Shown: one piece after another, positions 1-8,144 of the stretch
Numbering within the stretch: the first letter of the stretch is position 1
Layout of the letters: each line of letters starts with the position of its first letter
Source of the DNA: Candidatus Bathyarchaeota archaeon
Lineage (GTDB): Archaea; Thermoproteota; Bathyarchaeia; Bathyarchaeales; Bathycorpusculaceae
Reading direction: 5' to 3'
Assembly: GCA_003141855.1 (NCBI GenBank)
Contig: PLNS01000012.1
Location: 117,057-181,056, forward strand
Length of the DNA: 64,000 bases
Program-made: the position numbers and the translations under genes
The notes under the pieces: generated by a model
The model's database searches: none
Told to the model about the DNA's origin: nothing
What the model saw: the letters and a program-made list of their open reading frames with translations, nothing else

Positions 1-2
1 CC

Positions 3-827
3 CTGTTAGATATCGATTTTTCGGAGACTCAAAAAAGAATCTGCCGCTTCATCAAAGAATATGTGGAAAACGCTGGGGCAAAAGGCATCGTCCTTGGGCT
101 CTCAGGAGGAATTGACAGTGGAACCATAGCGGCGCTGTCAAGCCTTGCAATCGGAGGCGAAAACGTTTTAGGGCTTATGTTGCCTGAGAACGAAAACTTT
201 AACCCAAAAGACATCGATGACGCGAAGCTTGTTGCAGAGCAATTTCACTTAAAAACTCAAGTCTGTGACATATCAGACGCCCTTAGCGGCCTTTACAGAG
301 CTATTCCCGTGTTTGACAAATCAGATAAGCTCTGCAAGGGGAACGTTAAGGCAAGGACGCGGATGATTTACCTCTACTACTACGCTAACAAACAAAACAA
401 GATCGTGTGCGGCAGTTCCGATAAGTCCGAAACGATGATGGGTTACTTCACCAAGTGGGGAGACGCCGCAGCAGATATAGCGCCAATCATGGATTTGTAC
501 AAGACGCAAGTCCGCAAACTTGCAATTCATTTAGGAATCCCAAAAGAGCTTGCACTCAAACCTTCCACACCGGCTCTTTGGCCAAATCAACTGGCTGAGT
601 CGGAGCTTGGAATCAAGTATGAAACCTTAGACCTTATTCTTTATGGACTCGAACGGTTCATGACGCCCGAGGAGATTGTTGACCAGCTAGGCATTGAGAA
701 GGTTATTGTTGAGAAGGTAAAGAGCCGATGGCTCGCAAGCGAACACAAAAGAAGAATGCCAATAGCCCCCAAAATTGGGTTCAGAACCGTGGGAAACGAT
801 TTTAGGCTTCCAAGACACACCTATTAA
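3..827 (+). CDS. nadE: NAD synthetase, 5' end cut by window edge
   Basis: NH3-dependent NAD+ synthetase: ATP-dependent amidation of deamido-NAD, last step of NAD synthesis, cytosolic. The frame is open to the left edge; the GTG at 63 lies inside conserved sequence (LLDIDFSETQKRICRFIKEY precedes it), so the true start is outside the window. The PP-loop signature SGGIDSG sits just after VLGLS. The stretches KGNVKARTRMIYLYYYAN, GSSDKSE and GYFTKWGDAAADIAPI are standard for this family. There is no fused glutaminase domain, so ammonia must be free or supplied by another protein. The next gene, a nitrilase-family amidase, starts 2 nt after this stop, as expected for one operon. Confidence 0.95.
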   Translation: MLDIDFSETQKRICRFIKEYVENAGAKGIVLGLSGGIDSGTIAALSSLAIGGENVLGLMLPENENFNPKDIDDAKLVAEQFHLKTQVCDISDALSGLYRAIPVFDKSDKLCKGNVKARTRMIYLYYYANKQNKIVCGSSDKSETMMGYFTKWGDAAADIAPIMDLYKTQVRKLAIHLGIPKELALKPSTPALWPNQLAESELGIKYETLDLILYGLERFMTPEEIVDQLGIEKVIVEKVKSRWLASEHKRRMPIAPKIGFRTVGNDFRLPRHTY

Positions 828-829
828 AA

Positions 830-1672
830 GTGGAACAAATGAAAGACAAAATTAAGCTTGCCCTCTGCCAAATAAGCAGCAAAAGAGAAAACAAACAGGA
901 AAACTTGCGGAAAATAGAAGAATTGACACTAAAAGCCAAGCAGCAAGGAGCAGACATGGCTATTTTTCCAGAGCTCTCGTTAACAGGTTATGTGGTCTTG
1001 GACCAAGTTTACGAGTTAGCTGAAACAATCCCTGGACCATCTACCGAGAAAGTTGAGGCTTTGGCAAAGAAGACAGGGATGCACATCATCTTTGGGATGC
1101 CTGAGTTAAGCGAGAAAACCCAAGCGACAGTCTTTAACACTGCAGTCTTTATTGGACCCCAAGGTTTAATCGGTAAATACCGTAAGATGTATCTGCCGAC
1201 TCATAGTGTGTTTGAAGAGAAGAGGTATTTCCGTCCTGGTTATGAGCCAGCCGCGTTCCAAACCGACTTGGGAAATATTGGCTTGAGTATTTGCTATGAT
1301 GTTTTCTTTCCCGAAGTGTTTAGGCTGACGCGACTAAAGGGTGCGCAGTTAATCATTTGCATTTCTGCATCTCCGGCTGTCCGTAGAAACTACTTTGAAA
1401 TCTTGACCTCTGCCCGAGCGTTGGAGAATACGGCTTTTCTTGCGTACGTTAATCTTGCTGGTGTCGAGGATGGCTTGCAGTTTTGGGGAGGAAGCAGGCT
1501 TGTTAGCCCCACTGGCGATGTTGTTGCTAAGGCAAAGTACGATGAAGAAGACTTTATCATCTGTGAAGTGGATTATGGCGACTTGAGGACGGCTGAAACG
1601 TTTATTCCGACCCTGAGGGACTTGCGGCCTGAGCTTTTTGAGAAATTGAAGGAATATTCAGAGCTTCTTTGA
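830..1672 (+). CDS. carbon-nitrogen hydrolase (nitrilase superfamily)
   Basis: A 280-aa amidase of the nitrilase superfamily with a full Glu-Lys-Cys triad: E48 in FPELSLTGY, K119 in YRKMYLP, C155 in SICYDVFFPE. These enzymes hydrolyse amides through a thioester. The substrate cannot be read from sequence. Position 2 nt after nadE suggests a link to NAD synthesis; in two-domain NAD synthetases a domain of this superfamily supplies ammonia from glutamine, so a split glutaminase is one option, and a general amidase (N-carbamoyl or omega-amidase type) the other. Start taken as GTG 830; ATG 839 is an alternative three codons in. Confidence 0.85.
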   Translation: MEQMKDKIKLALCQISSKRENKQENLRKIEELTLKAKQQGADMAIFPELSLTGYVVLDQVYELAETIPGPSTEKVEALAKKTGMHIIFGMPELSEKTQATVFNTAVFIGPQGLIGKYRKMYLPTHSVFEEKRYFRPGYEPAAFQTDLGNIGLSICYDVFFPEVFRLTRLKGAQLIICISASPAVRRNYFEILTSARALENTAFLAYVNLAGVEDGLQFWGGSRLVSPTGDVVAKAKYDEEDFIICEVDYGDLRTAETFIPTLRDLRPELFEKLKEYSELL

Positions 1673-2159
1673 ATGTCACACAAAAAATATTTTGCCATAA
1701 AAGTAAATCACAAGTGCATCACAGGCTTGTGATATCAAGTGATTCTACGGTTAAATCACGGTGATTCGATTGTGATTGGTGACGTCACGAACATTGTCCA
1801 TTAATCACAATTTAAACATGGCATAAAAAAGTGTGTTTTAGATAAAGAAGGACACGGAAAAGTTAGGTTTATTTGTTTAAAAATTGTAAAAAACGGCAGG
1901 TCAGAGAGTTACAGGTGTTTGCAAAAGTGCCTTTTTTGTATAAAGTTCCAATGAAAATGTGAGCTGAATAACCAATAATTTAGCCGTTTTTATGTTAACT
2001 ATAATCATTCCTGCCCTAAACAGTAAAATGGGTTTGTTTGCACCTTATTTTCTTGTTTTACCGCTTAATTAGCCGTTTTAAATAAGGGTAAACACCCTGT
2101 TTTAATTGGACAAAACTTAAAAAGCGGGCACAGTATACAAAACCGTATCCATTTAGAGT
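1673..2159. other. gene-free region rich in GTGA/TCAC boxes
   Basis: 487 bp without a credible gene. The first 135 bp (about 1680-1815) carry roughly eleven GTGA or TCAC tetramers in both orientations, including the palindrome GTGACGTCAC at 1779-1788. The rest is AT-rich with several AGCCGTTTT stretches, an inverted repeat AGGGT-AAAC-ACCCT near 2086-2098, and a TATA-like CTTAAAAAG at 2116-2124 suited to the next gene. Confidence 0.5.
1779..1788. promoter_or_regulatory. palindrome GTGACGTCAC, copy 1
   Basis: Perfect 10-bp palindrome with core TGACGTCA. Two more copies of the 8-bp core lie within 1.1 kb (2654-2663 and 2848-2855), always between genes or over a stop codon. Looks like a binding site for a dimeric protein; the protein is unknown. 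Confidence 0.5.
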
Positions 2160-2657
2160 ATGGAAGGAGAGGGTAGATTGAAGCTTAAAGACGGCGTACA
2201 AGCATGGCTAAACGGAGCATTAAACGACCCCATAGTTAAAATCCTGGCTAAAAACAGCCAATTAACTAAAACCCAACTCGAAACGCTATTAATTGACGTT
2301 TTAGCGGAAAATTTATCCGATAAACATCTAAAATACGATGATAAAGCGGCTTTAAGGTTAACTAAGGCTAAAATAAGCCGTGGTTCCTTTAATAGGACGT
2401 TAAAACAGTCCAAAGAAAATGTCATAAAATCAATCTATACGGTACTACTTTTGGGTTATTTGGGTGTGTTTGAGAGCTCAACTCTTGACCCGTATCTCGA
2501 AATAGCCAATAAACTGCACGAATATGTCGAGGCACACCAGGACACACCTAACAAGGAAGAGGAACTAAAAGACCATCTAAAAGTCATAGAAATCATCCGT
2601 GAGGAGCTCGAAACAAGCCTAAAACGGCTTTCTAGTCCATCAAAAACGCCTTTGTGA
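2160..2657 (+). CDS. conserved archaeal protein of unknown function next to the origin
   Basis: 165 aa, soluble, mostly helical, basic centre. The segment RLTKAKISRGSFNRTLKQ followed by a hydrophobic stretch (SIYTVLLLGYLGVFE) looks like a conserved core; I believe related proteins occur in other TACK archaea but cannot name a family. The charged C-terminal third (residues 120-160) is probably a coiled coil. A TATA-like box at 2116-2124 fits either ATG 2160 or TTG 2178; the purine-rich GGAAGGAGAGGG inside the first codons would be an excellent ribosome site for TTG 2178, so the protein may be six residues shorter. The stop lies inside a TGACGTCA palindrome. Function unknown; proximity to the origin and palindromes suggests a DNA-linked role (inference). 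Confidence 0.7.
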   Translation: MEGEGRLKLKDGVQAWLNGALNDPIVKILAKNSQLTKTQLETLLIDVLAENLSDKHLKYDDKAALRLTKAKISRGSFNRTLKQSKENVIKSIYTVLLLGYLGVFESSTLDPYLEIANKLHEYVEAHQDTPNKEEELKDHLKVIEIIREELETSLKRLSSPSKTPL

Positions 2658-2666
2658 CGTCACAAA
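2651..2666. promoter_or_regulatory. palindrome TTTGTGACGTCACAAA, copy 2
   Basis: Perfect 16-bp palindrome spanning the stop codon (2655-2657) of the upstream gene. Longest of the three TGACGTCA copies in this region. Confidence 0.5.
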
Positions 2667-2816
2667 TCACAGAGCTAACTAAGGGTTTTTATTAGCTGGC
2701 AAGATGTTAAAATAACTTCAAATATATGCTGAAATCAAGCATTAAATAGCAAAATAAGCTCAGATTAAAGCGCTTTAAGGGCATGGAGATAAGCCTGAGA
2801 AAGGGTCAAGTTGAGT

Positions 2817-2899
2817 TGTGATGTGTGATGTCATAGTAAACATGTGATGACGTCACCACAAACCTTAAAAAGTCCATGGAACATCTGTGATGTGTGATG
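2817..2899. repeat. TGTGATGTGTGATG direct repeats with third TGACGTCA palindrome
   Basis: The 14-mer TGTGATGTGTGATG occurs at 2817-2830 and 2886-2899. Between them lies the third TGACGTCA (2848-2855) and a TATA-like CTTAAAAAG (2864-2872), all immediately upstream of the membrane-anchored winged-helix gene starting at 2931. The arrangement resembles a promoter flanked by operators. The remaining spacer 2658-2816 shows nothing else. Confidence 0.45.
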
Positions 2900-2930
2900 C
2901 AACGGCTTGTATCACGCTTAAATCACACGG

Positions 2931-3680
2931 GTGACAATCACGGTTGACTTAGCACCAGTAATCTTAGGCGTTCTATTGATTGCAACAGTGGCAACTTCAG
3001 TGGAATATTATAGGCAAATACGCAGGGCACAAAAAGAATATGAGAAAGCCAGAGACTTTGTCGAAGATATTGTGCTAAGTTTCAACAGGGAACTTAAACG
3101 TGAAGCCGACAGATTAGAGTTAATAGCGTTTAAAGTTGAGGGAAGCTCGGCCAAAGCGGATACCAGCCTAAAGAAAATAGACAACGTGGAAAAGAGGATA
3201 ACGCCATTTGAACAACAACTCGGCGCCATCACACAAACGATATCGCAAACGCTTTCACAAAATAACACTAACATCCTATCGGGATTGTCAGGTTTGGAAC
3301 TAAAAATCAAGGATATTGAAGCCTCCCAGGAAACTTTACGGGTAAAGATATCTGGTTTCGAAGAAGAAATTCAAAAGATCACTGTTGCTCCAACCGAGGT
3401 TAAGAGCGAGCCAGTGATGTTCATCAAGCGCGATAAAGCCATGGCAGCCTTAACCGACACCGAAATCGCAGTACTAGAAATGCTCTCCAAAGAAGGCTCT
3501 AAGACGGCGCCGGAAATCAAAGAGAGGGTACAGCTTAGCAGGGAACACACGGCTCGATTGATGAAGAAACTCTATGAAGAAGGGTACCTCGAAAGGGAAG
3601 AAAGCAAAATTCCCTTTAGGTATAGCATCAAGAAAGAAATGGAAAACCTGATGCAGAAAGCTGAAAGCAAGCCATCATAA
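2931..3680 (+). CDS. membrane-anchored coiled-coil protein with C-terminal winged helix
   Basis: 249 aa. Residues 5-25 (LAPVILGVLLIATVATSV) form one membrane segment, residues 30-150 are a long heptad-rich coiled coil, and residues 170-240 are a MarR-like winged helix (TDTEIAVLEMLSKEG...TAPEIKERVQLSREHTARLMKKLYEEGYLERE). The layout predicts a DNA-binding protein tethered to the inner face of the membrane. GTG start at 2931 follows a TATA-like box by about 60 nt. It lies between the TGACGTCA cluster and the proposed origin, so tethering of origin-proximal DNA or membrane-linked transcription control are both possible. No recognised family name. Confidence 0.75.
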   Translation: MTITVDLAPVILGVLLIATVATSVEYYRQIRRAQKEYEKARDFVEDIVLSFNRELKREADRLELIAFKVEGSSAKADTSLKKIDNVEKRITPFEQQLGAITQTISQTLSQNNTNILSGLSGLELKIKDIEASQETLRVKISGFEEEIQKITVAPTEVKSEPVMFIKRDKAMAALTDTEIAVLEMLSKEGSKTAPEIKERVQLSREHTARLMKKLYEEGYLEREESKIPFRYSIKKEMENLMQKAESKPS

Positions 3681-3827
3681 GTGCTATAGGGAAACTTTTT
3701 CTCAACATTTTTTAGGCATTCTTAGTCAGCAAACGACTTTCATTATGGTAGAGCGAATTTTATTTTTCAGCCAAGAGACAAGCAACATTTAGCTCTACAT
3801 CAAATTGGTTTAAGGCTTTCGTCAAGA

Positions 3828-4259
3828 TTACTTTATGCGTTGCCTAATGGTTGCTTGAGAAAGGTTAGGCGCGGTCTTGTACTTTAGGCTGCTTGGTCCA
3901 CCGGTCCTTAGAAGCATACCTTTGGTTGCCATCCTTGAAAGGTAAGTGGAAACTGTACTGAGGCCAACGGGGTCCTTGAGTTCCTGCTCATAAACCGATT
4001 GAATATCCTTGGAAGAAAACCAAATTAAGGGAAAATTCTTCTGGATAACCGCTTGAACCTTTTCAAAACGTGACAAAACCTTATTCGGTAAAGCAGTCCC
4101 TGCACTTACAGTTGGACCCTCACCCGGTGCACCACCTAACAACTCTACAAGATCCAAGAGGCGTAAAGCTTTCTCACGCGTTACTTGACCCTCAAAAGCA
4201 ATGGTATATCGATTACCATCGCTATCGAACAGCTCAACGCGTATTTTACGAGCCGGCAT
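3828..4259 (-). CDS. putative winged-helix DNA-binding protein flanking the origin
   Basis: 143 aa. N-terminal half is beta-rich (RKIRVELFDSDGNRYTIAFEG), followed by a linker and a C-terminal winged-helix-like segment (FSSKDIQSVYEQEL...GLSTVSTYLSRMATKGMLLRTGG...YKTA, residues 80-132). Transcribed away from the 811-bp origin region. ATG start at 4259. Probably a transcription regulator or chromosome protein; no named family recognised. The plus-strand frame overlapping it has no coding character. Confidence 0.7.
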   Translation of the reverse strand: MPARKIRVELFDSDGNRYTIAFEGQVTREKALRLLDLVELLGGAPGEGPTVSAGTALPNKVLSRFEKVQAVIQKNFPLIWFSSKDIQSVYEQELKDPVGLSTVSTYLSRMATKGMLLRTGGPSSLKYKTAPNLSQATIRQRIK

Positions 4260-4455
4260 CTGACGTACACCTTAAGGGTTGTTCACAAGCTTACACTTCA
4301 CACCTTATAGCTGTTATGGTGAAACTGGATAATAAAAAGAACCGTTATCGAGCTTATAATAGTGTAATCGTTAAAATTTGGAGTTGTTTTATTATTACCA
4401 GCTTCACAGTAAAGTGAAACGCCTGAAATAATTCAGTTACGCCTTGGTTATGCTT

Positions 4456-4479
4456 TTCCAGTAGAAGTGTAGGGGTGCC
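4456..4479 (+). promoter_or_regulatory. origin recognition box, copy 1
   Basis: TTCCAGTAGAA followed by GTGT and AGGGGTGCC. Shares CCAGTAGAA and GGGGTG with copy 3 and TAGGGGTGCC with copy 2. Resembles the archaeal ORB consensus (TCCAGTGGAAAC...GGGG). Confidence 0.65.
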
Positions 4480-4712
4480 TTGTTCACTTGTAAAAGACAG
4501 GAAAAGGGTAATTTATCAGAAAAGGGGCTTGATAAAGCAACAACTTCGGTGCTATTTCACATGTATTCACAATTTTGTGAACCAATAATAGGAAATCTTG
4601 GGTTAGAAAAAATTGAAAATAAACTTCCTTAAGAAATCAAGAAGGCCACGGTTAAAACAAACATACCACCACTGTTACTAAGCTAATTTACCATGGAAAA
4701 ACCGCTTGCACA

Positions 4713-4736
4713 GGCACCCCTATGTTTCCTCTCGAA
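4713..4736 (-). promoter_or_regulatory. origin recognition box, copy 2 (inverted)
   Basis: On the minus strand reads TTCGAGAGGAAAC then ATAGGGGTGCC. Opposite orientation to copies 1 and 3; bounds the AT-rich core on its left. Confidence 0.6.
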
Positions 4737-4779
4737 GTATTTGGGACAAAAAGAAGTCAGGAGAGGCTGAAAAAATATT

Positions 4780-4895
4780 TGCAGAATGTTTGTCTAAAAT
4801 CTTGGATAGCAATTATTAATATATGAAAATGCTTCTTACCTATCAGAGTATATATCTATATATAATTAATATAGTGATTTTCTTTATAGCAAGCT
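4780..4895. other. AT-rich putative duplex-unwinding element
   Basis: Almost pure A/T including TATATATCTATATATAATTA near 4848-4868, lying between inverted ORB copies 2 and 3. Nothing else of note in it. Confidence 0.5.
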
Positions 4896-4900
4896 TTTTT

Positions 4901-4924
4901 CTCCAGTAGAAACTCTGGGGTGTG
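4901..4924 (+). promoter_or_regulatory. origin recognition box, copy 3
   Basis: CTCCAGTAGAAAC followed by TCTGGGGTGTG; the closest of the three to the published ORB consensus. Lies 147 bp before the orc1/cdc6 start. Confidence 0.7.
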
Positions 4925-5070
4925 TCTGCTCTTGCTTTGTTTGGTTGTTATAGGCTGTTTTCATTGTTTTTTAGGATTCTTGTGTTCTAAAACCAGTTTT
5001 TTGTACTATCGCCTTTATCTGTTCCACACGAAATAACGGTGTTACCTCTGAAGAGTGAGAGGGATGGCTA

Positions 5071-6312
5071 ATGGGGAATCCAAGCATACTAGATGATGTA
5101 TTCGAAAATTTCGTTAACGGTGTTAAATTGTTTAAAGACCGAGAGGTCCTAAGGCATGATTATCTTCCGGAGAAACTGCCGCACCGTGAAGACCAGATTC
5201 GTTTGTTAGGTGTGACTGTTGCTCCAGTCTTGAAAGGTGCAAGGTGCTCCAACATTTTCATTTATGGAAAGACTGGAACTGGAAAAACTGCCGTAACAAA
5301 GTATGTTTTGAGCCATTTAGAGTCTAAGGCAAAAGAATATGGGGCACAAGTAAAATTCTGCTACATTAATTGCCGAATGGCTGGTTCAGAATACAGGGTG
5401 TTCGCAGGTCTTAGTCAAAGTGTTGGTTTATCTATACCCTTCACTGGCCTGTCGGTGGGAGAAGTTTTCGACAGGTTCCGAGCAGGATTAGATGCATCCA
5501 GAATAATTTTCATAATTGTCTTGGATGAGGTTGATGCCTTGATTAAAGAACGCGGCGACGCTTTCATGTATGAACTAACAAGGATAAATGAAACATTAAC
5601 CAAAAGCAAGGTTGCCCTAATCGGCATATCCAACGACCTGCGCCTAAAAGAGTTCTTGGACCCACGGGTCTTTAGTTCACTCAGTGAAGAAGAACTCGTC
5701 TTCAGGCCATACGATGCAGGGGAACTTCGAAACATATTGCTTGAACGGTCAAAATTATCCTTCCAAGATGGCGTTCTATCGGATTCGGCGCTGAGCATTT
5801 GCTCGGCTTTGGCTGCTGCAGAGCATGGGGATGCTAGGCGAGCTTTGGATTTGTTGCGTGTTGCTGGAGAAGTGGCTGAGCGACTGGGTGCAAAAACGAT
5901 TACTGAAGAGCATGTGCGCCAGGCTGAGAAGCACATTGAGCATAACCGAGTTGTTGAAGCCCTCAATAACTTAACGTTGCATTCAAAGTTGGTGTTGTTG
6001 AGTGTTTACCATTTAAACAGGTCAAGCGCAACGACAGGCGAAATATACGATATTTACAATGAGTTGTGCGGTGAAATGGGCGCTGGGCTTTTAACGCAGC
6101 GTCGTTTAGGCACTTTGGTTAATGAGCTTGATTCGATGGGTCTTGTGAACGCAAAGGTTGTGAGCATGGGACGATACGGCAGAACCAAAAAGATCAGGTT
6201 GGAAATTTCGCGGAGCCTAATTAAAGATGTCTTTAAGGAAGATAACCGCTTTAGCCGATTGATTGAGTACTCCCCCCAAGTTTCCCGTAAAAACTCAAGT
6301 GGCAGCGCCTAA
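5071..6312 (+). CDS. cdc6: Orc1/Cdc6 replication initiator
   Basis: 413-aa AAA+ initiator that binds origin recognition boxes and loads MCM. Walker A GKTGTGKT (66-73), Walker B IIVLDEVD (148-155), sensor 1 LIGISND (183-189), sensor 2 GDARRALDLLR (253-263), C-terminal winged helix about 310-400. Length is normal. ATG 5071 is preceded by GTGAGAGGGAT, a good ribosome site. The proposed origin lies immediately upstream. Its stop is 1 nt from the stop of the convergent DP1 gene; cdc6 next to DP1 is the arrangement known from Thermococcales. Confidence 0.95.
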   Translation: MGNPSILDDVFENFVNGVKLFKDREVLRHDYLPEKLPHREDQIRLLGVTVAPVLKGARCSNIFIYGKTGTGKTAVTKYVLSHLESKAKEYGAQVKFCYINCRMAGSEYRVFAGLSQSVGLSIPFTGLSVGEVFDRFRAGLDASRIIFIIVLDEVDALIKERGDAFMYELTRINETLTKSKVALIGISNDLRLKEFLDPRVFSSLSEEELVFRPYDAGELRNILLERSKLSFQDGVLSDSALSICSALAAAEHGDARRALDLLRVAGEVAERLGAKTITEEHVRQAEKHIEHNRVVEALNNLTLHSKLVLLSVYHLNRSSATTGEIYDIYNELCGEMGAGLLTQRRLGTLVNELDSMGLVNAKVVSMGRYGRTKKIRLEISRSLIKDVFKEDNRFSRLIEYSPQVSRKNSSGSA

Positions 6313-6313
6313 A

Positions 6314-7885
6314 TTAGTTAAACGATAGAACGGTGGTATGCAGTGTTTGCAGGTTCACCACTGGAACTTTTCCCGGTGTAGGAACCAACCCTAATTTTTC
6401 CATGTAATCAGTTTGTTCTTGCCAACCGCCCGAATTAACCACGAGTACTCCACGATAATTACAGTACCCTATCACGTGTATGTGACCCGCATGGAAAATG
6501 TCTGGTACCCTGTCCACGACTAGGTAGTCTCTGTTTTCTGGGGATAGCATGGTTTTTCCGCCGTAGACTGGTGCTAAATGGCGACTTTGCATAAGTAGTC
6601 GCATTGCTTTCTCCGGATGGTCATGGTCCATTCCTGGTATAACAGCGATTATGTCGTCTAGGCTTCGGCCATGGTACATGAGAATTTCCACGCCATGGAG
6701 GCTTAGTAGGCACGGGCTTCCGACTGAGTGGATGTTCTTTTTTCCTTTGATTGCCGTCAAGTAACCTTCGGGTATGGCTGGTTGGGGTAACGATTTGCGC
6801 GTGGCATCATGGTTTCCGGGAGAGAGGAATATTTCAATATAATCTGGAATCTTTTCCAGGTACTTGGCGGCAAAGTTGTACTGTTTGTGGACGTCCCGTA
6901 TGGTTAGTTCATTTTGTTGGTTGGGGTAGATTCCGACGCCGTCAACGATGTCTCCAGCGACTAGTAAGTATTTTACTCGGCTCGCTATATCCCGCATTTC
7001 TTGGTTTCCGTATTTGCCCATTAGCCAGAGTATGAAGCGTTTGAAGGATTCTTTCTGGAACTTTGTGCTGCCGATGTGGATGTCTGATGTGAGGACTGCG
7101 TAGACTGGTTCTTGGGCTCTCTGCGGCTGCTTTCTGCCTATCTCTGGAAAGATAATGTCTTCCACCATGAAAAGGTCGGTTCGTGTCTTGATTACCGCTA
7201 GGCAGATTACTTGGTCAGGCAAAAGCATGAGAGCTTTCTTTTTGACTTCTTCGGGCGCCTTCTGTGGCACCAGCACGGTTGCGCTTCCCTGCAAGTCCTC
7301 GACTGAGAGTATGGTGTGGTTCTTTGAATCCCGCTTCTCAGTTAGCATGCAGATTATCTTCAGTTTTGTTTTCGGTGGAGACTTGAGCGCTTCTAAGATT
7401 GGGGTTGCTCCTTTAACGTCGATTCTCTGTCTAAACAAATGTTCAATGCGTTTGAAGCGATCTTGGAAGTAGAATAGGTACTCCTCGAGTGTTCCGTTAG
7501 AGCTCAACTTGCCGGTGGCGTCTTCGAGGATTTTGATGTCTGCTTGTATGTCTCTGGCGTAGGGATAAAACTCGGTTTCAACCGTTTGCTGCTCTATAGA
7601 TGATTGTGGTAAATTTGGTGTTTCTGGAGCGATTTGTGGCTCTGGCACCTGCGTTTCTGGGGGGGATATTTTTGGCTGCTGTAGCAATGATTCCAAAAAG
7701 TCCCTCTCTATAAACATCGGCTTGTCCTGCAGTGTCTGGATTCTCTCGAGCGCCAGACTCATGATACTGACAGGGTCGTTGGTTTCGCTGTTTTGGATAA
7801 GGAACTCGAACGCTTCGCTGTTCAGTTGGTATCCTGCCGCGATTGTTGCTTCGATTGCCCTTTGGAGTTTTTCTTTTGTGCTCAT
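6314..7885 (-). CDS. dp1: DNA polymerase D small subunit (DP1)
   Basis: Small subunit of replicative family D polymerase, a 3'-5' proofreading exonuclease. OB-fold region about residues 170-250, then a calcineurin-like phosphoesterase domain with all metal ligands in place (numbered from TTG 7888): D269 and H271 (SDIHIG), D313 (AGDIVDG), N359-H360 (GNHD), H406 (YHGRS), H469 and H471 (AGHIHV), so it should be active. Residues 70-105 are a Pro/Gln-rich linker. ATG 7885 is preferred over TTG 7888 because AGGAAC sits just upstream. The large subunit DP2 is not in the window. Convergent with cdc6, 1 nt apart. Confidence 0.93.
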   Translation of the reverse strand: MSTKEKLQRAIEATIAAGYQLNSEAFEFLIQNSETNDPVSIMSLALERIQTLQDKPMFIERDFLESLLQQPKISPPETQVPEPQIAPETPNLPQSSIEQQTVETEFYPYARDIQADIKILEDATGKLSSNGTLEEYLFYFQDRFKRIEHLFRQRIDVKGATPILEALKSPPKTKLKIICMLTEKRDSKNHTILSVEDLQGSATVLVPQKAPEEVKKKALMLLPDQVICLAVIKTRTDLFMVEDIIFPEIGRKQPQRAQEPVYAVLTSDIHIGSTKFQKESFKRFILWLMGKYGNQEMRDIASRVKYLLVAGDIVDGVGIYPNQQNELTIRDVHKQYNFAAKYLEKIPDYIEIFLSPGNHDATRKSLPQPAIPEGYLTAIKGKKNIHSVGSPCLLSLHGVEILMYHGRSLDDIIAVIPGMDHDHPEKAMRLLMQSRHLAPVYGGKTMLSPENRDYLVVDRVPDIFHAGHIHVIGYCNYRGVLVVNSGGWQEQTDYMEKLGLVPTPGKVPVVNLQTLHTTVLSFN

Positions 7886-8090
7886 CAAGTTCCTGTGCCA
7901 AGCCCATGGTTAGTTATGGTTTTTTATGTTAGGCAGTTATGCTCTTGAGTTATTTACTGTTTTTTGTTTGCGCGGTGTTTTTTGAAGAAAGGGTTCCGAT
8001 AGATAGTTTTGGGTTGAATATGGACTTGTTAGTTTTGTGAACATTTGCTTGATTGTATTTTTAACATTAAGTTATTCCAACTTGATTCAA

Positions 8091-8100
8091 TATATATAAG
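8091..8100 (+). promoter_or_regulatory. TATA box for AbrB-PhoU gene
   Basis: TATATATAAG. Predicted start of transcription is about 8121-8126, downstream of the ATG at 8118, which argues for the GTG start at 8145. Confidence 0.55.
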
Positions 8101-8144
8101 CGACCCATAGTTTAGATATGTTATATCTTGCTGGGGGTACCTCT

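Larger units (their letters stand above)
4260..5070. other. probable chromosomal replication origin (oriC)
   Basis: 811-bp gene-free stretch directly upstream of orc1/cdc6. It carries three origin-recognition-box-like motifs ending in a G-run: 4456-4479 (+), 4713-4736 (-), 4901-4924 (+). The last two point away from each other around a very AT-rich core (about 4780-4895, TATATATCTATATATAATTA). In archaea, Orc1/Cdc6 binds ORBs that flank an AT-rich unwinding element next to its own gene; the layout here matches (established knowledge plus sequence). A G/C-skew switch here would be decisive but was not computed. Confidence 0.75.

Noticed and set aside
2817-2860. C/D-box small RNA suggested by GTGATGA
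   Set aside because: C-box-like text is present but no D box (CTGA) at suitable spacing; the TGTGATGTGTGATG repeats explain it better.
4070-4417. 115-codon plus-strand frame at the left border of the origin
   Set aside because: Antisense to the winged-helix gene 3828-4259, odd composition, no ribosome site; treated as a shadow.
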